DNA from: Caulifigura coniformis
GTDB lineage: Bacteria; Planctomycetota; Planctomycetia; Planctomycetales; Planctomycetaceae
Assembly (NCBI RefSeq): GCF_007745175.1
Contig: NZ_CP036271.1
Location: 4,972,314 to 5,036,313 of the forward strand
Length of the DNA: 64,000 nt
Reading direction: 5' to 3'
Position 1 is the first letter of the stretch; each line of letters starts with the position of its first letter. The notes below the pieces were generated by a model. It saw only the letters and a program-made list of their open reading frames with translations. It ran no database searches and had not been told where the DNA came from. Made by a program: the position numbers and the translations under genes. This document shows, one piece after another, positions 53,906-62,781 of the stretch.

Positions 53906-54754
53906 ATGCCCGAACTCGCCGTCATCGCCACGCTCCTCTGGGGGGCCGCTATCGCCTTCTCGGTGATCGCCGGCGAGGACTTCCTTCGCCGCGGCGTCGG
54001 CGCCATCGAAACCGACCTCAAGACTCAGCTTCGCAATCTCCGACTCCCCACCCGCTCGGCCGGGACCTGGGTGCGAGGCTGGATCATCGTCTGTGTCCTC
54101 ACTGGCCTCGCCGTCACGGTTGTGATGGCTTCCATCTGGGCCGGAGTGATCGCAGCCCTGGCTGTCGCCGCCATTCCGTGGCTTGTCATCCGCAGGATCG
54201 CCGAAAAGCGCCGCGTCCAGATTGAAGACCAGCTGGCCGATGCCATGGTCTCGTTCTCCAGTGCCGTTCGTTCAGGCCTGTCGCTGCCGCAGGCGCTCGA
54301 GATTCTGTCCCAGCAGTGTCCCCGGCCGATCCAGCAGGAGTTCCGGCAGATCTTCGGTGAATACCGCATGGGAAAGACGCTCGAAGTCTGCCTGCGCGAG
54401 GCCCGCGAGCGCCTTCGCAGTCAGAACTTCGCCCTCTTCGCCGCGGCACTGGAGGCCAGCCGCACCAGCGGCGGCCGCCTCAACGAAACGGTCGAGCGGA
54501 TCGCGGTCTCAGTCCGCGAACTGCAGCGGCTCGAACGAAAACTCCAGGCCGAGACCGCCCAGGCCAGGAAGTCGGCCCTCTACATGGCCTGCGCTCCGCC
54601 GATCATCCTTGCGGTCTACTACGTCTTCTTCGACCCTCTTCAGACGACGCGTCTCTTCACGGAGCCGGTGGGCATCATGATGCTCGGCCTGGCCGCGTTT
54701 CTGAATCTCTCGGCCTATCTCATGGCCCGCAGGATCCTCGCGGCCCGGTTGTAG
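53906..54754 (+). CDS. TadB-like type II secretion F-domain protein (282 aa)
   Basis: Inner-membrane platform protein of Tad or type II pilus systems. The F domain (QLADAMVSFSSAVRSGLSLPQALEILSQQ; FALFAAALEASRTSGGRLNETVERI) and three hydrophobic segments (near residues 8-24, 75-105 and 230-275) fit TadB. ATG at 53906 has no evident ribosome-binding site. The partner ATPase, TadC and prepilin genes are not beside it, which is unusual; the gene follows xylA after two hairpins and ends 5 bp before rlmH. The partners could be elsewhere in the genome. Confidence 0.85.
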   Translation: MPELAVIATLLWGAAIAFSVIAGEDFLRRGVGAIETDLKTQLRNLRLPTRSAGTWVRGWIIVCVLTGLAVTVVMASIWAGVIAALAVAAIPWLVIRRIAEKRRVQIEDQLADAMVSFSSAVRSGLSLPQALEILSQQCPRPIQQEFRQIFGEYRMGKTLEVCLREARERLRSQNFALFAAALEASRTSGGRLNETVERIAVSVRELQRLERKLQAETAQARKSALYMACAPPIILAVYYVFFDPLQTTRLFTEPVGIMMLGLAAFLNLSAYLMARRILAARL

Positions 54755-54759
54755 TCTGC

Positions 54760-55230
54760 ATGCGCATCGTCATCCTGTCGGTCACCGGAAAACAGCCTGC
54801 CTGGGTCCTCGCGGGCGTCGACGAATACGCGAAGCGTCTGAAGTCTCACTTCAAGGTGGAGTTCATCGACCTCAAGGCCGAGCCCCGCTCTCAAGGCCGT
54901 CCGGTGAGCGTCATTCTCGAGGCCGAGGCCGCCCGCATCCTCGACCGCATTCCGTCCAACTCGCATGTCATCGCCCTCGATGAACGTGGCAGCCAGCGGA
55001 CGACACAGCAACTTGCCGCGCTGATCGGAAAATGGAAACAGGGGGGCGAAACGATCGTCCTGGTCATTGGCGGTCCCGATGGTCTCGCGCCGCAGATCAA
55101 GGATCGGGCCCGGTCCCTGTGGGCCCTGAGCCTGCTCACGCTCCCTCACGGGCTCGCAAAAGTTCTCCTCACCGAACAGCTCTACCGCGCCGCATCTCTC
55201 CTCGAAGGCCATCCCTACCACCGGGAATAG
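54760..55230 (+). CDS. rlmH: 23S rRNA (pseudouridine1915-N3)-methyltransferase RlmH (156 aa)
   Basis: Small SPOUT methyltransferase with the trefoil-knot motifs VIALDERG and VLVIGGPDGL and the conserved C terminus EQLYRAASLLEGHPYHRE. Full length (156 residues). It starts 5 bp after the TadB stop and is probably co-transcribed with it. Methylates pseudouridine 1915 of 23S rRNA in ribosome maturation. Confidence 0.95.
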   Translation: MRIVILSVTGKQPAWVLAGVDEYAKRLKSHFKVEFIDLKAEPRSQGRPVSVILEAEAARILDRIPSNSHVIALDERGSQRTTQQLAALIGKWKQGGETIVLVIGGPDGLAPQIKDRARSLWALSLLTLPHGLAKVLLTEQLYRAASLLEGHPYHRE

Positions 55231-55235
55231 GCCGC

Positions 55236-56255
55236 TCATTCCACCGCGGCGGCCGCATTCTCGAGTTCGCATCCGGCGTCCCAGCCGTCCGCCAGCAGTT
55301 CGTACGACCGCAACCGCGCGGCATGGTCGTAGATCGCCGATGCCACGATCACTTCATCAACCCCGGTTCGCTCGACGAACGCCGCCAGTTGTTCGTGCAC
55401 CGTCTGGCGTGAGCCGACGAACGCGTACTTCAGCATTGAAGACGCCTGCATCTTCTCGACCGGCGACCACACCCCGTTCATGGATTCGACCGGCGGCGGC
55501 AGCTGCCCGGGCGTCCCCCGCACGAGCCGGGTGAACTGCTGCTGCAGCGATGTGAACAACCGCCCTCCCTCCTCGTCCGTTTCCGCGGCAACGACATTCA
55601 CTCCTGCCGAAACATACGGGCGATCCAGTTGTGCGGAAGGCTGGAATTCGGTCCGGTAGATCTCGATCGCGTGTTCCAGCGCCGCCGGCGCGAAGTGCGA
55701 TGCGAAGGAGTAGGGGAGCCCCATCGCCGCCGCGAGCCTGGCTCCGAACAGGCTCGATCCCAGGATCCACAGCGGAACCTCGAGCCCTGCTCCCGGCACG
55801 GCGCGAATCTTTAGGTTCGTGGCGTCGGCGGAGAAATACGACTGCAGTTCCTGGACGTCCTGCGGGAAGCGATCGGCGCTTTCGGGGCCGCGTCGCAGCG
55901 CCCGCAGGGTGAGCAGATCGGTGCCCGGGGCGCGACCCAGGCCGAGTTCGATCCGCCCGGGATAGAGCGATTCCAGGGTGCCAAACTGCTCGGCGATCAC
56001 CAGTGGTGAATGGTTCGGCAGCATCACGCCGCCGGCGCCGATGCGGATCTTTCGGGTGCCGCCTGCGACATAGCCAATCACCACGGCAGTCGCTGCACTG
56101 GCGATTCCCACCATATTGTGATGCTCGGCCAGCCAGAAACGCTGGTAGCCCCATTCCTCGGCATGCCGGGCGAGGTCCAGACTGTTGCGGAGCGCGACGC
56201 GCGGAGTGCTTCCTTCCGGAATGAAGGCCAGGTCGAGAATCGAAAGACGTGCCAT
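55236..56255 (-). CDS. luciferase-like flavin-dependent monooxygenase (339 aa)
   Basis: LLM-class TIM-barrel oxidoreductase of the type usually annotated luciferase-family oxidoreductase group 1. Conserved stretches: [70 protein letters not shown]-like C terminus in [15 protein letters not shown]. These use reduced flavin and O2 for hydroxylation or oxidation of unknown substrates. ATG at 56255. Convergent with rlmH (stops 5 bp apart), so it is an independent unit. Confidence 0.92.
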   Translation of the reverse strand: MARLSILDLAFIPEGSTPRVALRNSLDLARHAEEWGYQRFWLAEHHNMVGIASAATAVVIGYVAGGTRKIRIGAGGVMLPNHSPLVIAEQFGTLESLYPGRIELGLGRAPGTDLLTLRALRRGPESADRFPQDVQELQSYFSADATNLKIRAVPGAGLEVPLWILGSSLFGARLAAAMGLPYSFASHFAPAALEHAIEIYRTEFQPSAQLDRPYVSAGVNVVAAETDEEGGRLFTSLQQQFTRLVRGTPGQLPPPVESMNGVWSPVEKMQASSMLKYAFVGSRQTVHEQLAAFVERTGVDEVIVASAIYDHAARLRSYELLADGWDAGCELENAAAAVE

Positions 56256-56371
56256 CAGAAGTCGATCTGAAACGGGAAAGAAACCTCCAGTTCCATCCTA
56301 GACGCGCTGGTCAACCCGGACACCCTGCGCCCGACCTTCGCTCTGCCCGCCGACCGGTTTCTTCGGCCGCT

Positions 56372-57808
56372 TTATGCCGCCCCGCCGCGTTCCGGAACGG
56401 CCGCCGGACGCGGCGTGCGCCGGGCCGTGTAGAGCGCGTTCATCAGCAGGTCGATCGCCCGCGAAACATCGCGCAGCCCTTTCGCGTACCGCTGTTCCAG
56501 ACGTGCCTGCACTGACGCCTGAATGGCCGCCGTATGCTGCGACCAGTTCACCGGCCAACCCTCGTCGCGGGCCACCTTGGCGACCTGGCCCTCGAGATTG
56601 GAAAGGCTCTCGTAGATTTCCTGCGTCGGCCGGCTCACCGCGGTCCGGTAGGGGCGCCACAGATTCGTCCGGCTGAGGTCGGTTTCCGGGGCCGATTCGA
56701 CGACGGCCGGTTTGGGCCGCTTCGCCATGAGCACGATCAGTCCCGCCGCCGAAATCGCCGACAGGACTGCCCCCATCACGATCTGTCCCATCAGCATCGT
56801 GATCACGCCCAGCGCGAGGACCGCCAGCGCGACCCCGCCCGCGATCAATGTCGGCGCAGGGACCGACTGCTTCGGAAGGGACTCGATCGGAAGTTCCGGG
56901 GGCGGCACGTTCGCGGGCAATTCGCCGACTCTCACGACCGTCACGGTGCAGTTGTCCCCCCCGCCTCGCATGTTCGCCAGGTGAACCAGCATGCGGCAGG
57001 CCTGAGTCGGGGAGAGTTCACCCGCCAGGGCCCCGATCTCGTCGTCGCGCACTTCCCCCGACAGTCCGTCGCTGCAGAGCAGGTAAATGTCTCCCGGCAG
57101 GATCAGGAACGGTCCTTCGACGTCGACCTGAACTTCCGCCTCGGGCCCGAGCGACCGCGTGATGATGTTTCGATGTTCGGGGAGCTCGACGGGCATGCCG
57201 GTTTCGCGAGCCTGGCGCTGCAGTTCCCAGTGCAGGCTGTGATCGAACGTCAGCTGGTCGATCCGGTCGCGGCGAATCCGGTAGCAGCGGCTGTCTCCAA
57301 CGTGTGCCACGTAGGCTCCGCCGGCCGTCAACGCGAGGACCGTGCAGGTCGTCCCCATCCGCAGGAAGTCGCGGTTCGAGGAACCTCGCTCGTGGATCAA
57401 ACTGTTCGCCGTTACGACCGATTCGCGGAGCACCTGGGCGATGTCATCGCCCGGCAGCTTGTTCCAGGCGTGCGGGATCGATTCGGCCGCCATCTGGCTG
57501 GCCAGTTCCCCGACGGCGTGCCCTCCCATACCGTCGGCCACGAGAAACAGGTGACCCCGGCGCTCAAATTCGGCCTCGCTCCCGCAGACATGGGACGCGA
57601 CCGAGTCTTCGTTGTTCTGCCGCCGCAGCCCAACGTCAGACAGCGTTGCATGCTGGAGTTTCTGCTCCCAACGCATACGCAGAACCGAAAGTGCGGGGCG
57701 AGCGACGCTGGCCCGTGATGGAACTGACAACTCGAAACGCGTCCCCTCGAACGGCCCGCCCGGCGTGATCCCGAGGGGACACTCCGTGCGATCGAGCTTT
57801 TCGGACAC
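56372..57808 (-). CDS. PP2C-family Ser/Thr phosphatase with C-terminal membrane segment (478 aa)
   Basis: Metal-dependent phosphatase. The metal-ligand and active-site motifs are RRQNNEDSVASH, LVADGMGGHAVGE, AHVGDSRCYRIR, CSDGLSGEV and GGGDNCTV. Beyond the catalytic domain (about 45-295) come two membrane segments (APTLIAGGVALAVLALGVITML and VMGAVLSAISAAGLIVLM) and an acidic/helical tail (EIYESLSNLEGQVAKVA). GTG at 57808 has AGGA close upstream; ATG at 57676 is a shorter alternative. Likely reverses Hanks-type kinase signalling, which is common in planctomycetes. Confidence 0.92.
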   Translation of the reverse strand: MSEKLDRTECPLGITPGGPFEGTRFELSVPSRASVARPALSVLRMRWEQKLQHATLSDVGLRRQNNEDSVASHVCGSEAEFERRGHLFLVADGMGGHAVGELASQMAAESIPHAWNKLPGDDIAQVLRESVVTANSLIHERGSSNRDFLRMGTTCTVLALTAGGAYVAHVGDSRCYRIRRDRIDQLTFDHSLHWELQRQARETGMPVELPEHRNIITRSLGPEAEVQVDVEGPFLILPGDIYLLCSDGLSGEVRDDEIGALAGELSPTQACRMLVHLANMRGGGDNCTVTVVRVGELPANVPPPELPIESLPKQSVPAPTLIAGGVALAVLALGVITMLMGQIVMGAVLSAISAAGLIVLMAKRPKPAVVESAPETDLSRTNLWRPYRTAVSRPTQEIYESLSNLEGQVAKVARDEGWPVNWSQHTAAIQASVQARLEQRYAKGLRDVSRAIDLLMNALYTARRTPRPAAVPERGGAA

Positions 57809-58308
57809 TTTATCCTAGTGAACGCTGTGCGACAGGTCCAAGGGACTCTCCCGCGTGCGGAAAAACCAGGAGTCTCTCTGCGATGGGAACTGGCGTCCCG
57901 GCGGATGCGTGCCGGCGAGCGAGCGAGGCGCGCGCTTTGATGGGTGGTCGCGTACTTCTCGCCCTCTCCTCCCCTTTTTCCCCATGACACGACGGCTGTG
58001 GCCTTGTCCCCTTCGAATCTGAATGCCGACGGGACGGGTTGGAATCCGTGACGACTTTGCGGTTCGCATGTTCGTGGCCCTCCATCAACACGTGTCGGGT
58101 TGCGCGCGGAGTCGCGGAAGAGGGCGATGGGGGAGCCATCGGCAGAGCAGGTCCGCGCCTGGAGACGGCCGTCTCAAACGCCGCAGCCCGGCGACTCCCT
58201 CTTGCGAGAGAGACCCGGGCTGTTGCGGTGCAGGAGGCCGCCGCCTGACCCGTATGGCGGCCTCTGAATGGATCCTCGGCCCGTCGCCGGGCCGGCAGCT
58301 TAAAACGA
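57809..58308. other. gene-free region with a large hairpin
   Basis: About 500 bases between the PP2C gene and the parvulin gene, on the same strand. No gene is supported. A compound hairpin (CAGCCCGG 58184-58191 with CCGGGCTG 58215-58222, inner CTCTTGCGAGAG) lies about 87 bases after the parvulin stop and may end that transcript; a smaller GGCCCG/CGGGCC hairpin is at 58278-58293. Confidence 0.5.
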
Positions 58309-59421
58309 TCAGCGGGGGATTGCCGCGCCAGGCTGCTGGCTGACGGCGGCCGGGGGCCTCGTTCCCGCGGCTCCCGGAACTTCCGCCGATGCCGGGCGAA
58401 CGCCAGCACCGGCCGGCTTCTTCACGCCGGTCGTCGAGTTCACCAGGAAGTTCTGGACCTGGGCGTCCTTCTTCACTTTCTCGAACACCGAGGCGACGGC
58501 GGCCTGCGTCTTCTCTTCGACGACCTGCTTGTACAGTTCGTCCCACACGTCCTTGATGTCGGTGACGACCGGATCGGTGCGACCTTCGCACTTCATGACC
58601 AGGTAGCGGTTCTGATCGATCTCGATCACGGGCGAGACCTCGCCGGTCCGCAGCTTGAACGCCGCCTGTTCGACCTGGGCCTGTTCCGGGGAGCCGTACA
58701 TCCGGATCGGGGGGACGACGCCGCCGAGGGCGCGGGTGTTGGGATCGGCCGACTTCTCGCGGGCGATGCGGTCGAAGTCATCCGGATTGGCGACGCACTC
58801 CTGCCAGACTTCGTTGGCCTGGCGGATGTTGCCATCGACGAGCACCACACGGGCCTTCACGCGCGGGCCGTAGTCCCGCTTGAAGGCGTGGTCCATATCT
58901 TCGTTCGTCGGCTTGAATTCGGTCCCCGCGAGTTTCTTGAGCGCGAGCATCGGCCAGATCACGTCGTCGCGATACTGCTGCGGAGTGATGTTGCGCTCCG
59001 ACTGCAGCATCTGGTACCAGGTGTCGGCCGGAAGGTTGAACTTCTTGGCGATTTCGGTGACTTCGCGGCTGACTTCTTCCTGCGACACCGTGATGCCGCG
59101 GCGATCGCATTCCTGGAGGATGATCAGGCGGTTGATCAGGTTGTCGAGCACTTCAGCGCCGACCCGGTTCACCGATTCCTTGGCGACTGCGTCGTAGTAG
59201 ATCGGCTGATTGTTGACGCGCGCCATCACGGGCTGCGTCGTCTGCGGAGCGGCGGCCGTCTTCGGCGCCTGCGTCTGCGAATGGGCCGGTTCCGCCCGGA
59301 AAAACTGGAAGGCCAGACCCGCGCCCACGACGGCGACTCCGGTTCCGGCAACGATCGACGTCAAGCGGCGCTTCGAACCCGCGCCGTTCGGCCCGGTGCT
59401 CGAGTGAATCCGTTCACTCAT
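58309..59421 (-). CDS. parvulin-type peptidyl-prolyl isomerase, SurA-like (370 aa)
   Basis: Periplasmic folding helper. After a signal-anchor (IVAGTGVAVVGAGLAFQFFRAEP) comes a SurA N-like region (VMARVNNQPIYYDAVAKESVNRVGAEVLDNLINRLII), a linker, and a rotamase domain of the PpiC type (VKARVVLVDGNIRQANEVW, AREKSADPNTRALGGVVPP, GEVSPVIEIDQNRYLVMKCEG), ending in an Ala/Pro-rich tail. Rotamase motif ALGGVVPP corresponds to the GGDLG region and is slightly diverged. ATG at 59421 follows AGGAGA. Probably helps outer-membrane or exported proteins fold. Confidence 0.88.
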   Translation of the reverse strand: MSERIHSSTGPNGAGSKRRLTSIVAGTGVAVVGAGLAFQFFRAEPAHSQTQAPKTAAAPQTTQPVMARVNNQPIYYDAVAKESVNRVGAEVLDNLINRLIILQECDRRGITVSQEEVSREVTEIAKKFNLPADTWYQMLQSERNITPQQYRDDVIWPMLALKKLAGTEFKPTNEDMDHAFKRDYGPRVKARVVLVDGNIRQANEVWQECVANPDDFDRIAREKSADPNTRALGGVVPPIRMYGSPEQAQVEQAAFKLRTGEVSPVIEIDQNRYLVMKCEGRTDPVVTDIKDVWDELYKQVVEEKTQAAVASVFEKVKKDAQVQNFLVNSTTGVKKPAGAGVRPASAEVPGAAGTRPPAAVSQQPGAAIPR

Positions 59422-59819
59422 GACAGGTTCTCCTGAGGGGAGGAAGCCGCGGGCGTTCGCATGACAAGGCGATCCCGAAGATGGTTCCGACGAACCGATG
59501 CGACCGTGCACCGCCCCTGCCGCCGGACGACTCCCTCCTGATTTCCGCGCGGCTTATAGGCCCGTTTGAAAAAATGAGTCAAGACCAAGCCGGTCGATCG
59601 CCGACAGGCGGCCGCCGAGGCCGGCGACGATCGTACATCCGACAGAAGCCCGTGCTTGCCGCGTGGTCGCGGGCGGCCGACAATCGCCGGCCCGCAATCG
59701 CTTCCCGCAGCACACCGCGACTCTCCGCTGTGGGAGACGCCCCGGGCGATGTCGATCCCGCCCCGTTCCCCAACCCCCTGGCGACGACCCCTTCACCGAT
59801 TCCGTCGCCGTCGGCAGCC
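59422..59819. other. divergent intergenic region, nothing recognised
   Basis: About 400 bases between the divergent parvulin and phosphodiesterase genes. It should hold both promoters; no hairpin, repeat or gene is supported. Confidence 0.5.
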
Positions 59820-60821
59820 ATGAAACTCATCCTGCTCGCGATCTGCCTCCTCTCGCCCGCGTCGCTGCACGCCGGGGACCACCTGGTCTTCGCTCACCGC
59901 GGCGCGAGCGGCTACCTGCCCGAACACAGCCTTCCCGCCAAGGCGATGGCCTATGCGCAGGGCGCCGATTACCTCGAGCAGGACGTGGTTCTCACCAGGG
60001 ACGACGTCCCGATTGTCCTTCACGACATCCACCTCGACGGCGTCACCGATGTGGCCAGCCGCTTTCCCGACCGCAAGCGCGCGGATGGCCGTTACTTTGC
60101 CATCGATTTCACGCTGGCGGAGATCCGGCAGCTCAAGGCGACCCAGCGTTTCGACCCGAAGTCGGGCAAGCCCGTTTCGCCGAAGCGGTTCCCGCTGACC
60201 GGCTACACCGGCCATCTCCACACGCTCGAAGAAGAAATCGCCTTCATCCAGGGGCTCAATTTCAGCACCGGGCGCAGCGTGGGACTGTTCACCGAGATCA
60301 AGAAGCCCACGTTTCACACGAACGAGGGGCGCGACATTGCGCGGATCGTGTGCGACGTGCTGACGCGGCATGGGTACGGCAGGGACCGGGAATCCCTCTG
60401 CTGGATTCAGTGCTTCGAGAAGACCACCCTCAAACGCCTCCGCGAGGACCTCGGCTGGCGCGGCCGGCTGATGATGATCTATGGGGCCGGACGGACCGGG
60501 GAGGATGGTTCGGACTACCAGGCCCTCGCCACCTCCGACGGACTGAAGGAACTCGCCGGTTTCGTGGAGGGAGTTTTTCCGAACCAGGCCCGTGTAGTCA
60601 CCTGGGATCAGGCCGGGCATCCCAGCGCAGGCGACTTCACGCGCCTGGCCCACGAGGCCGGCCTGCGCGTGATTTCGGGCGTCGTCCGCCGCGACGCGCT
60701 CCCGGAGAACTGCCCGTCGATCGACGGGCTCCATGAAGCCCTGTTTGCGGTCGCGGGAGTCGACGACGTGTGCACCGACTTCCCCGATCTTTCGGTCCAA
60801 TGGCTGAAGCGAAGAGAGTGA
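59820..60821 (+). CDS. glycerophosphodiester phosphodiesterase, exported (333 aa)
   Basis: GDPD-type TIM barrel that hydrolyses glycerophosphodiesters to glycerol-3-phosphate. After a signal peptide (MKLILLAICLLSPASLHAG) come the His/Asp-rich motifs FAHRGASGYLPEHS and EQDVVLTRDDVPIVLHDIHLD, later FTEIKKPTFH and a closing CTDFPDLS. This is a GlpQ-like periplasmic form. The ATG at 59820 is set by the signal peptide; the frame is open farther upstream but there is no signal there. Convergent with the FAD oxidoreductase gene. Confidence 0.92.
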   Translation: MKLILLAICLLSPASLHAGDHLVFAHRGASGYLPEHSLPAKAMAYAQGADYLEQDVVLTRDDVPIVLHDIHLDGVTDVASRFPDRKRADGRYFAIDFTLAEIRQLKATQRFDPKSGKPVSPKRFPLTGYTGHLHTLEEEIAFIQGLNFSTGRSVGLFTEIKKPTFHTNEGRDIARIVCDVLTRHGYGRDRESLCWIQCFEKTTLKRLREDLGWRGRLMMIYGAGRTGEDGSDYQALATSDGLKELAGFVEGVFPNQARVVTWDQAGHPSAGDFTRLAHEAGLRVISGVVRRDALPENCPSIDGLHEALFAVAGVDDVCTDFPDLSVQWLKRRE

Positions 60822-60915
60822 GCCGGCGGAGGTCCCGGACTTCGCGACGAAGGTGAAGTTCACGGAGGATTCTGAAGGATTTCCTCCCGCTCCGCGCGGA
60901 GGCGGGGCGGACGAT

Positions 60916-62142
60916 TCACCTTCGCTCCATTCGCCCGAATGCAAACAGTCCCGCATCAGGGCTGCTCTTTCGCATGATCGCGTCGTGCAGAAGTTGCGCC
61001 GCGATCACGCTGTAGATGATCCCGTTGCCTCCGTAGCCCAGCGCAAAGAATGCGTCGGGGATGTCGGGATGGCGGCCGATGAATGGCAGACCGTCGTCCG
61101 TCTCGGCGAATGTTCCGGCCCACGCGTACTCGACCTCGATCGGTATGCGCGGGAACAAAGCCTGGAAACGGGTCTGGAGCTTCAGTCCCTTCGCGCCGAC
61201 CAGGGCGTCGCGCGCGGGGGGAGACCGAAACGGCTCATCTTCCCCGCCGAACAGCACGCGCCCATCCGCCGTCGTTCGTCCGTAGTGATAGGGCCGGGCC
61301 GTTTCCCAGAAGAGACACCGCTCGGGCCACCCGTCGAACTGTTTCAGCGGCTGCGACGCGATCGCGAAGGTGCTGTGCAGCGACACGAGCCCGCGCGGAA
61401 GCAGGGATGTCGCCTCATACCCTGCGGCCACGATGAGCTGCCTTGCCCTGATTGCTGCGCCGCGATCCGTCGCCAGGTTCCAGCCTTCCGGCGAATGGAC
61501 AAAGTTCGTGATCTCCGTCCGATCGAAAACGCGTGCCCCATTTGACACGGCCCGCGCCAAAAGCCGGTACGTGAGACGGTACCCATCCACTTCCGCCGCA
61601 TGATCGGACCAGAGACCTCCCGGTGGGTGGAAGTCGAACAGTTCCTGGAGTTCGCCGGCCGACAGATAGCGGGCATCGAGTCCCCGCTGCCGACGCAACA
61701 GCGCCTCCTCCTTCAGTGCGGGGACGTCTTCCGGCGTGCTCGCGAAACAGCAGCTCGGCGTCTTGCGGATACCGCACAAGTCGCCCGTGTCTGCGGCGAT
61801 CCCGTCAACGATTTCGGTGGTCGAATCGATCGCCGCGGAGCAGAGACGGTAGGCCTGCACGGCGTGACGCTCGCCATGTCGCTGGATCAACTCCAGGAGT
61901 GGCGTATCGATTTCGTACTGCAGCAGGCAGGTGCTGGCGCTTGTGCTTCCGTGGGCCGCTTCCCGGCGGTCGACCACGACGACGTCGAGACCGGCCCGTG
62001 CGAGCCGATCGGCGATGAGCGCGCCGGTGATGCCCGCGCCGATGATGGCCACCTCGGCATGTGCGTCCTGCTCGAGTGCCGGAAAGGACGCCAGCAGCCC
62101 GTTCAGGACTGGCCAGAGAGGTTCAGGGCTCTTGAGATCCAC
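60916..62142 (-). CDS. FAD-dependent amino-acid-oxidase-type oxidoreductase (408 aa)
   Basis: DAO-family flavoenzyme. The dinucleotide-binding motif is AEVAIIGAGITGALIADRLARAGLDVVVVD (about residues 29-58), followed by CLLQYEID, EVDGYRLTYRLLARAV and the C-terminal FAD-contact GRHPDIPDAFFALGYGGNGI. Such enzymes oxidise amines or amino acids; the substrate is not determinable. GTG at 62142 lacks a strong ribosome-binding site. Its stop lies in a structured region shared with the end of the phosphodiesterase gene (inverted repeat CGAAGGTGAA / TTCACCTTCG at 60848-60924). Confidence 0.88.
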   Translation of the reverse strand: MDLKSPEPLWPVLNGLLASFPALEQDAHAEVAIIGAGITGALIADRLARAGLDVVVVDRREAAHGSTSASTCLLQYEIDTPLLELIQRHGERHAVQAYRLCSAAIDSTTEIVDGIAADTGDLCGIRKTPSCCFASTPEDVPALKEEALLRRQRGLDARYLSAGELQELFDFHPPGGLWSDHAAEVDGYRLTYRLLARAVSNGARVFDRTEITNFVHSPEGWNLATDRGAAIRARQLIVAAGYEATSLLPRGLVSLHSTFAIASQPLKQFDGWPERCLFWETARPYHYGRTTADGRVLFGGEDEPFRSPPARDALVGAKGLKLQTRFQALFPRIPIEVEYAWAGTFAETDDGLPFIGRHPDIPDAFFALGYGGNGIIYSVIAAQLLHDAIMRKSSPDAGLFAFGRMERR

Positions 62143-62380
62143 TCAACAGGTCTCTGGTTCGACGGAGCGGCCACCTGGAATGCACCGATCCTAACCCAAT
62201 CAGCAGACTTGCAGAGCCCCCTGTTTGGCCACCCGGGCGTCTTACGGAACGCCCGTCAGGGAACATGAACAGGAACTTAAGAAGGGCTCATCAGGGGCTT
62301 AAGGGGCGGTTCTACGCTGAATGGTGTCGGAGTCCTGCACGTCAATTCCGGCCGTTCCCGTCAGTCCGGAGACTCTCGCC
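62143..62380. other. spacer upstream of the FAD oxidoreductase and the small protein
   Basis: About 240 bases between divergent genes; no feature recognised. Confidence 0.5.
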
Positions 62381-62551
62381 ATGACCTTCAATCCCGACAG
62401 CGCTTCTGGCGTGGTCTGTTTCCTCTTCATTGCGCTCGCCTCGATGCTCGGCATGCTCGAATGTCGCCATGGTTTTGGCCCGGCTGCGGCACAGCATGTC
62501 GCCATGGCTGAGGAGGCTGAGAACGAAGACGACAGGAACCGCGCGTCGTAG
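62381..62551 (+). CDS. possible small membrane protein (56 aa)
   Basis: A short frame starting MTFNPDSASG with GGAGA 8 bases upstream, one hydrophobic segment (VVCFLFIALASMLGML, residues about 11-26) and an acidic tail (AEEAENEDDRN). An in-frame ATG at 62321 is also possible. No homology recognised; short frames occur by chance in this GC-rich DNA, so it is tentative. Confidence 0.45.
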   Translation: MTFNPDSASGVVCFLFIALASMLGMLECRHGFGPAAAQHVAMAEEAENEDDRNRAS

Positions 62552-62610
62552 ACGCCCCGCCGAGCGGCATCATTTCTTTGCGGTCAGTTTCTTTCCGGCC
62601 AGTACTGAAA

Positions 62611-62683
62611 GCCCGGCTTCCCGATCCCCATCGCATCGTTCTTCAGAACGATGTGCGATGAAGGCCTTGGGACCCTGCCGGGC
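62611..62683. ncRNA. structured element between the small gene and ftsH
   Basis: Outer inverted repeat GCCCGGC (62611-62617) / GCCGGGC (62677-62683) encloses a second stem: CATCGC (62629-62634) with GCGATG (62655-62660), then ATCGTTCT (62635-62642) with AGAACGAT (62645-62652), interrupted by a two-base bulge. Three co-axial helices in 73 bases, about 100 bases downstream of the ftsH stop. Candidate untranslated RNA or terminator; no U-run. Confidence 0.35.
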
Positions 62684-62781
62684 TTCTCGCGTTTGTACAG
62701 ACACGGGTCGCGTTTGCGCAGACAGGCAAGCCAGGAGCCGGCCGCCTATTGAGAGTCCGGAGAGCCTGCGCGGCGCCGGAA

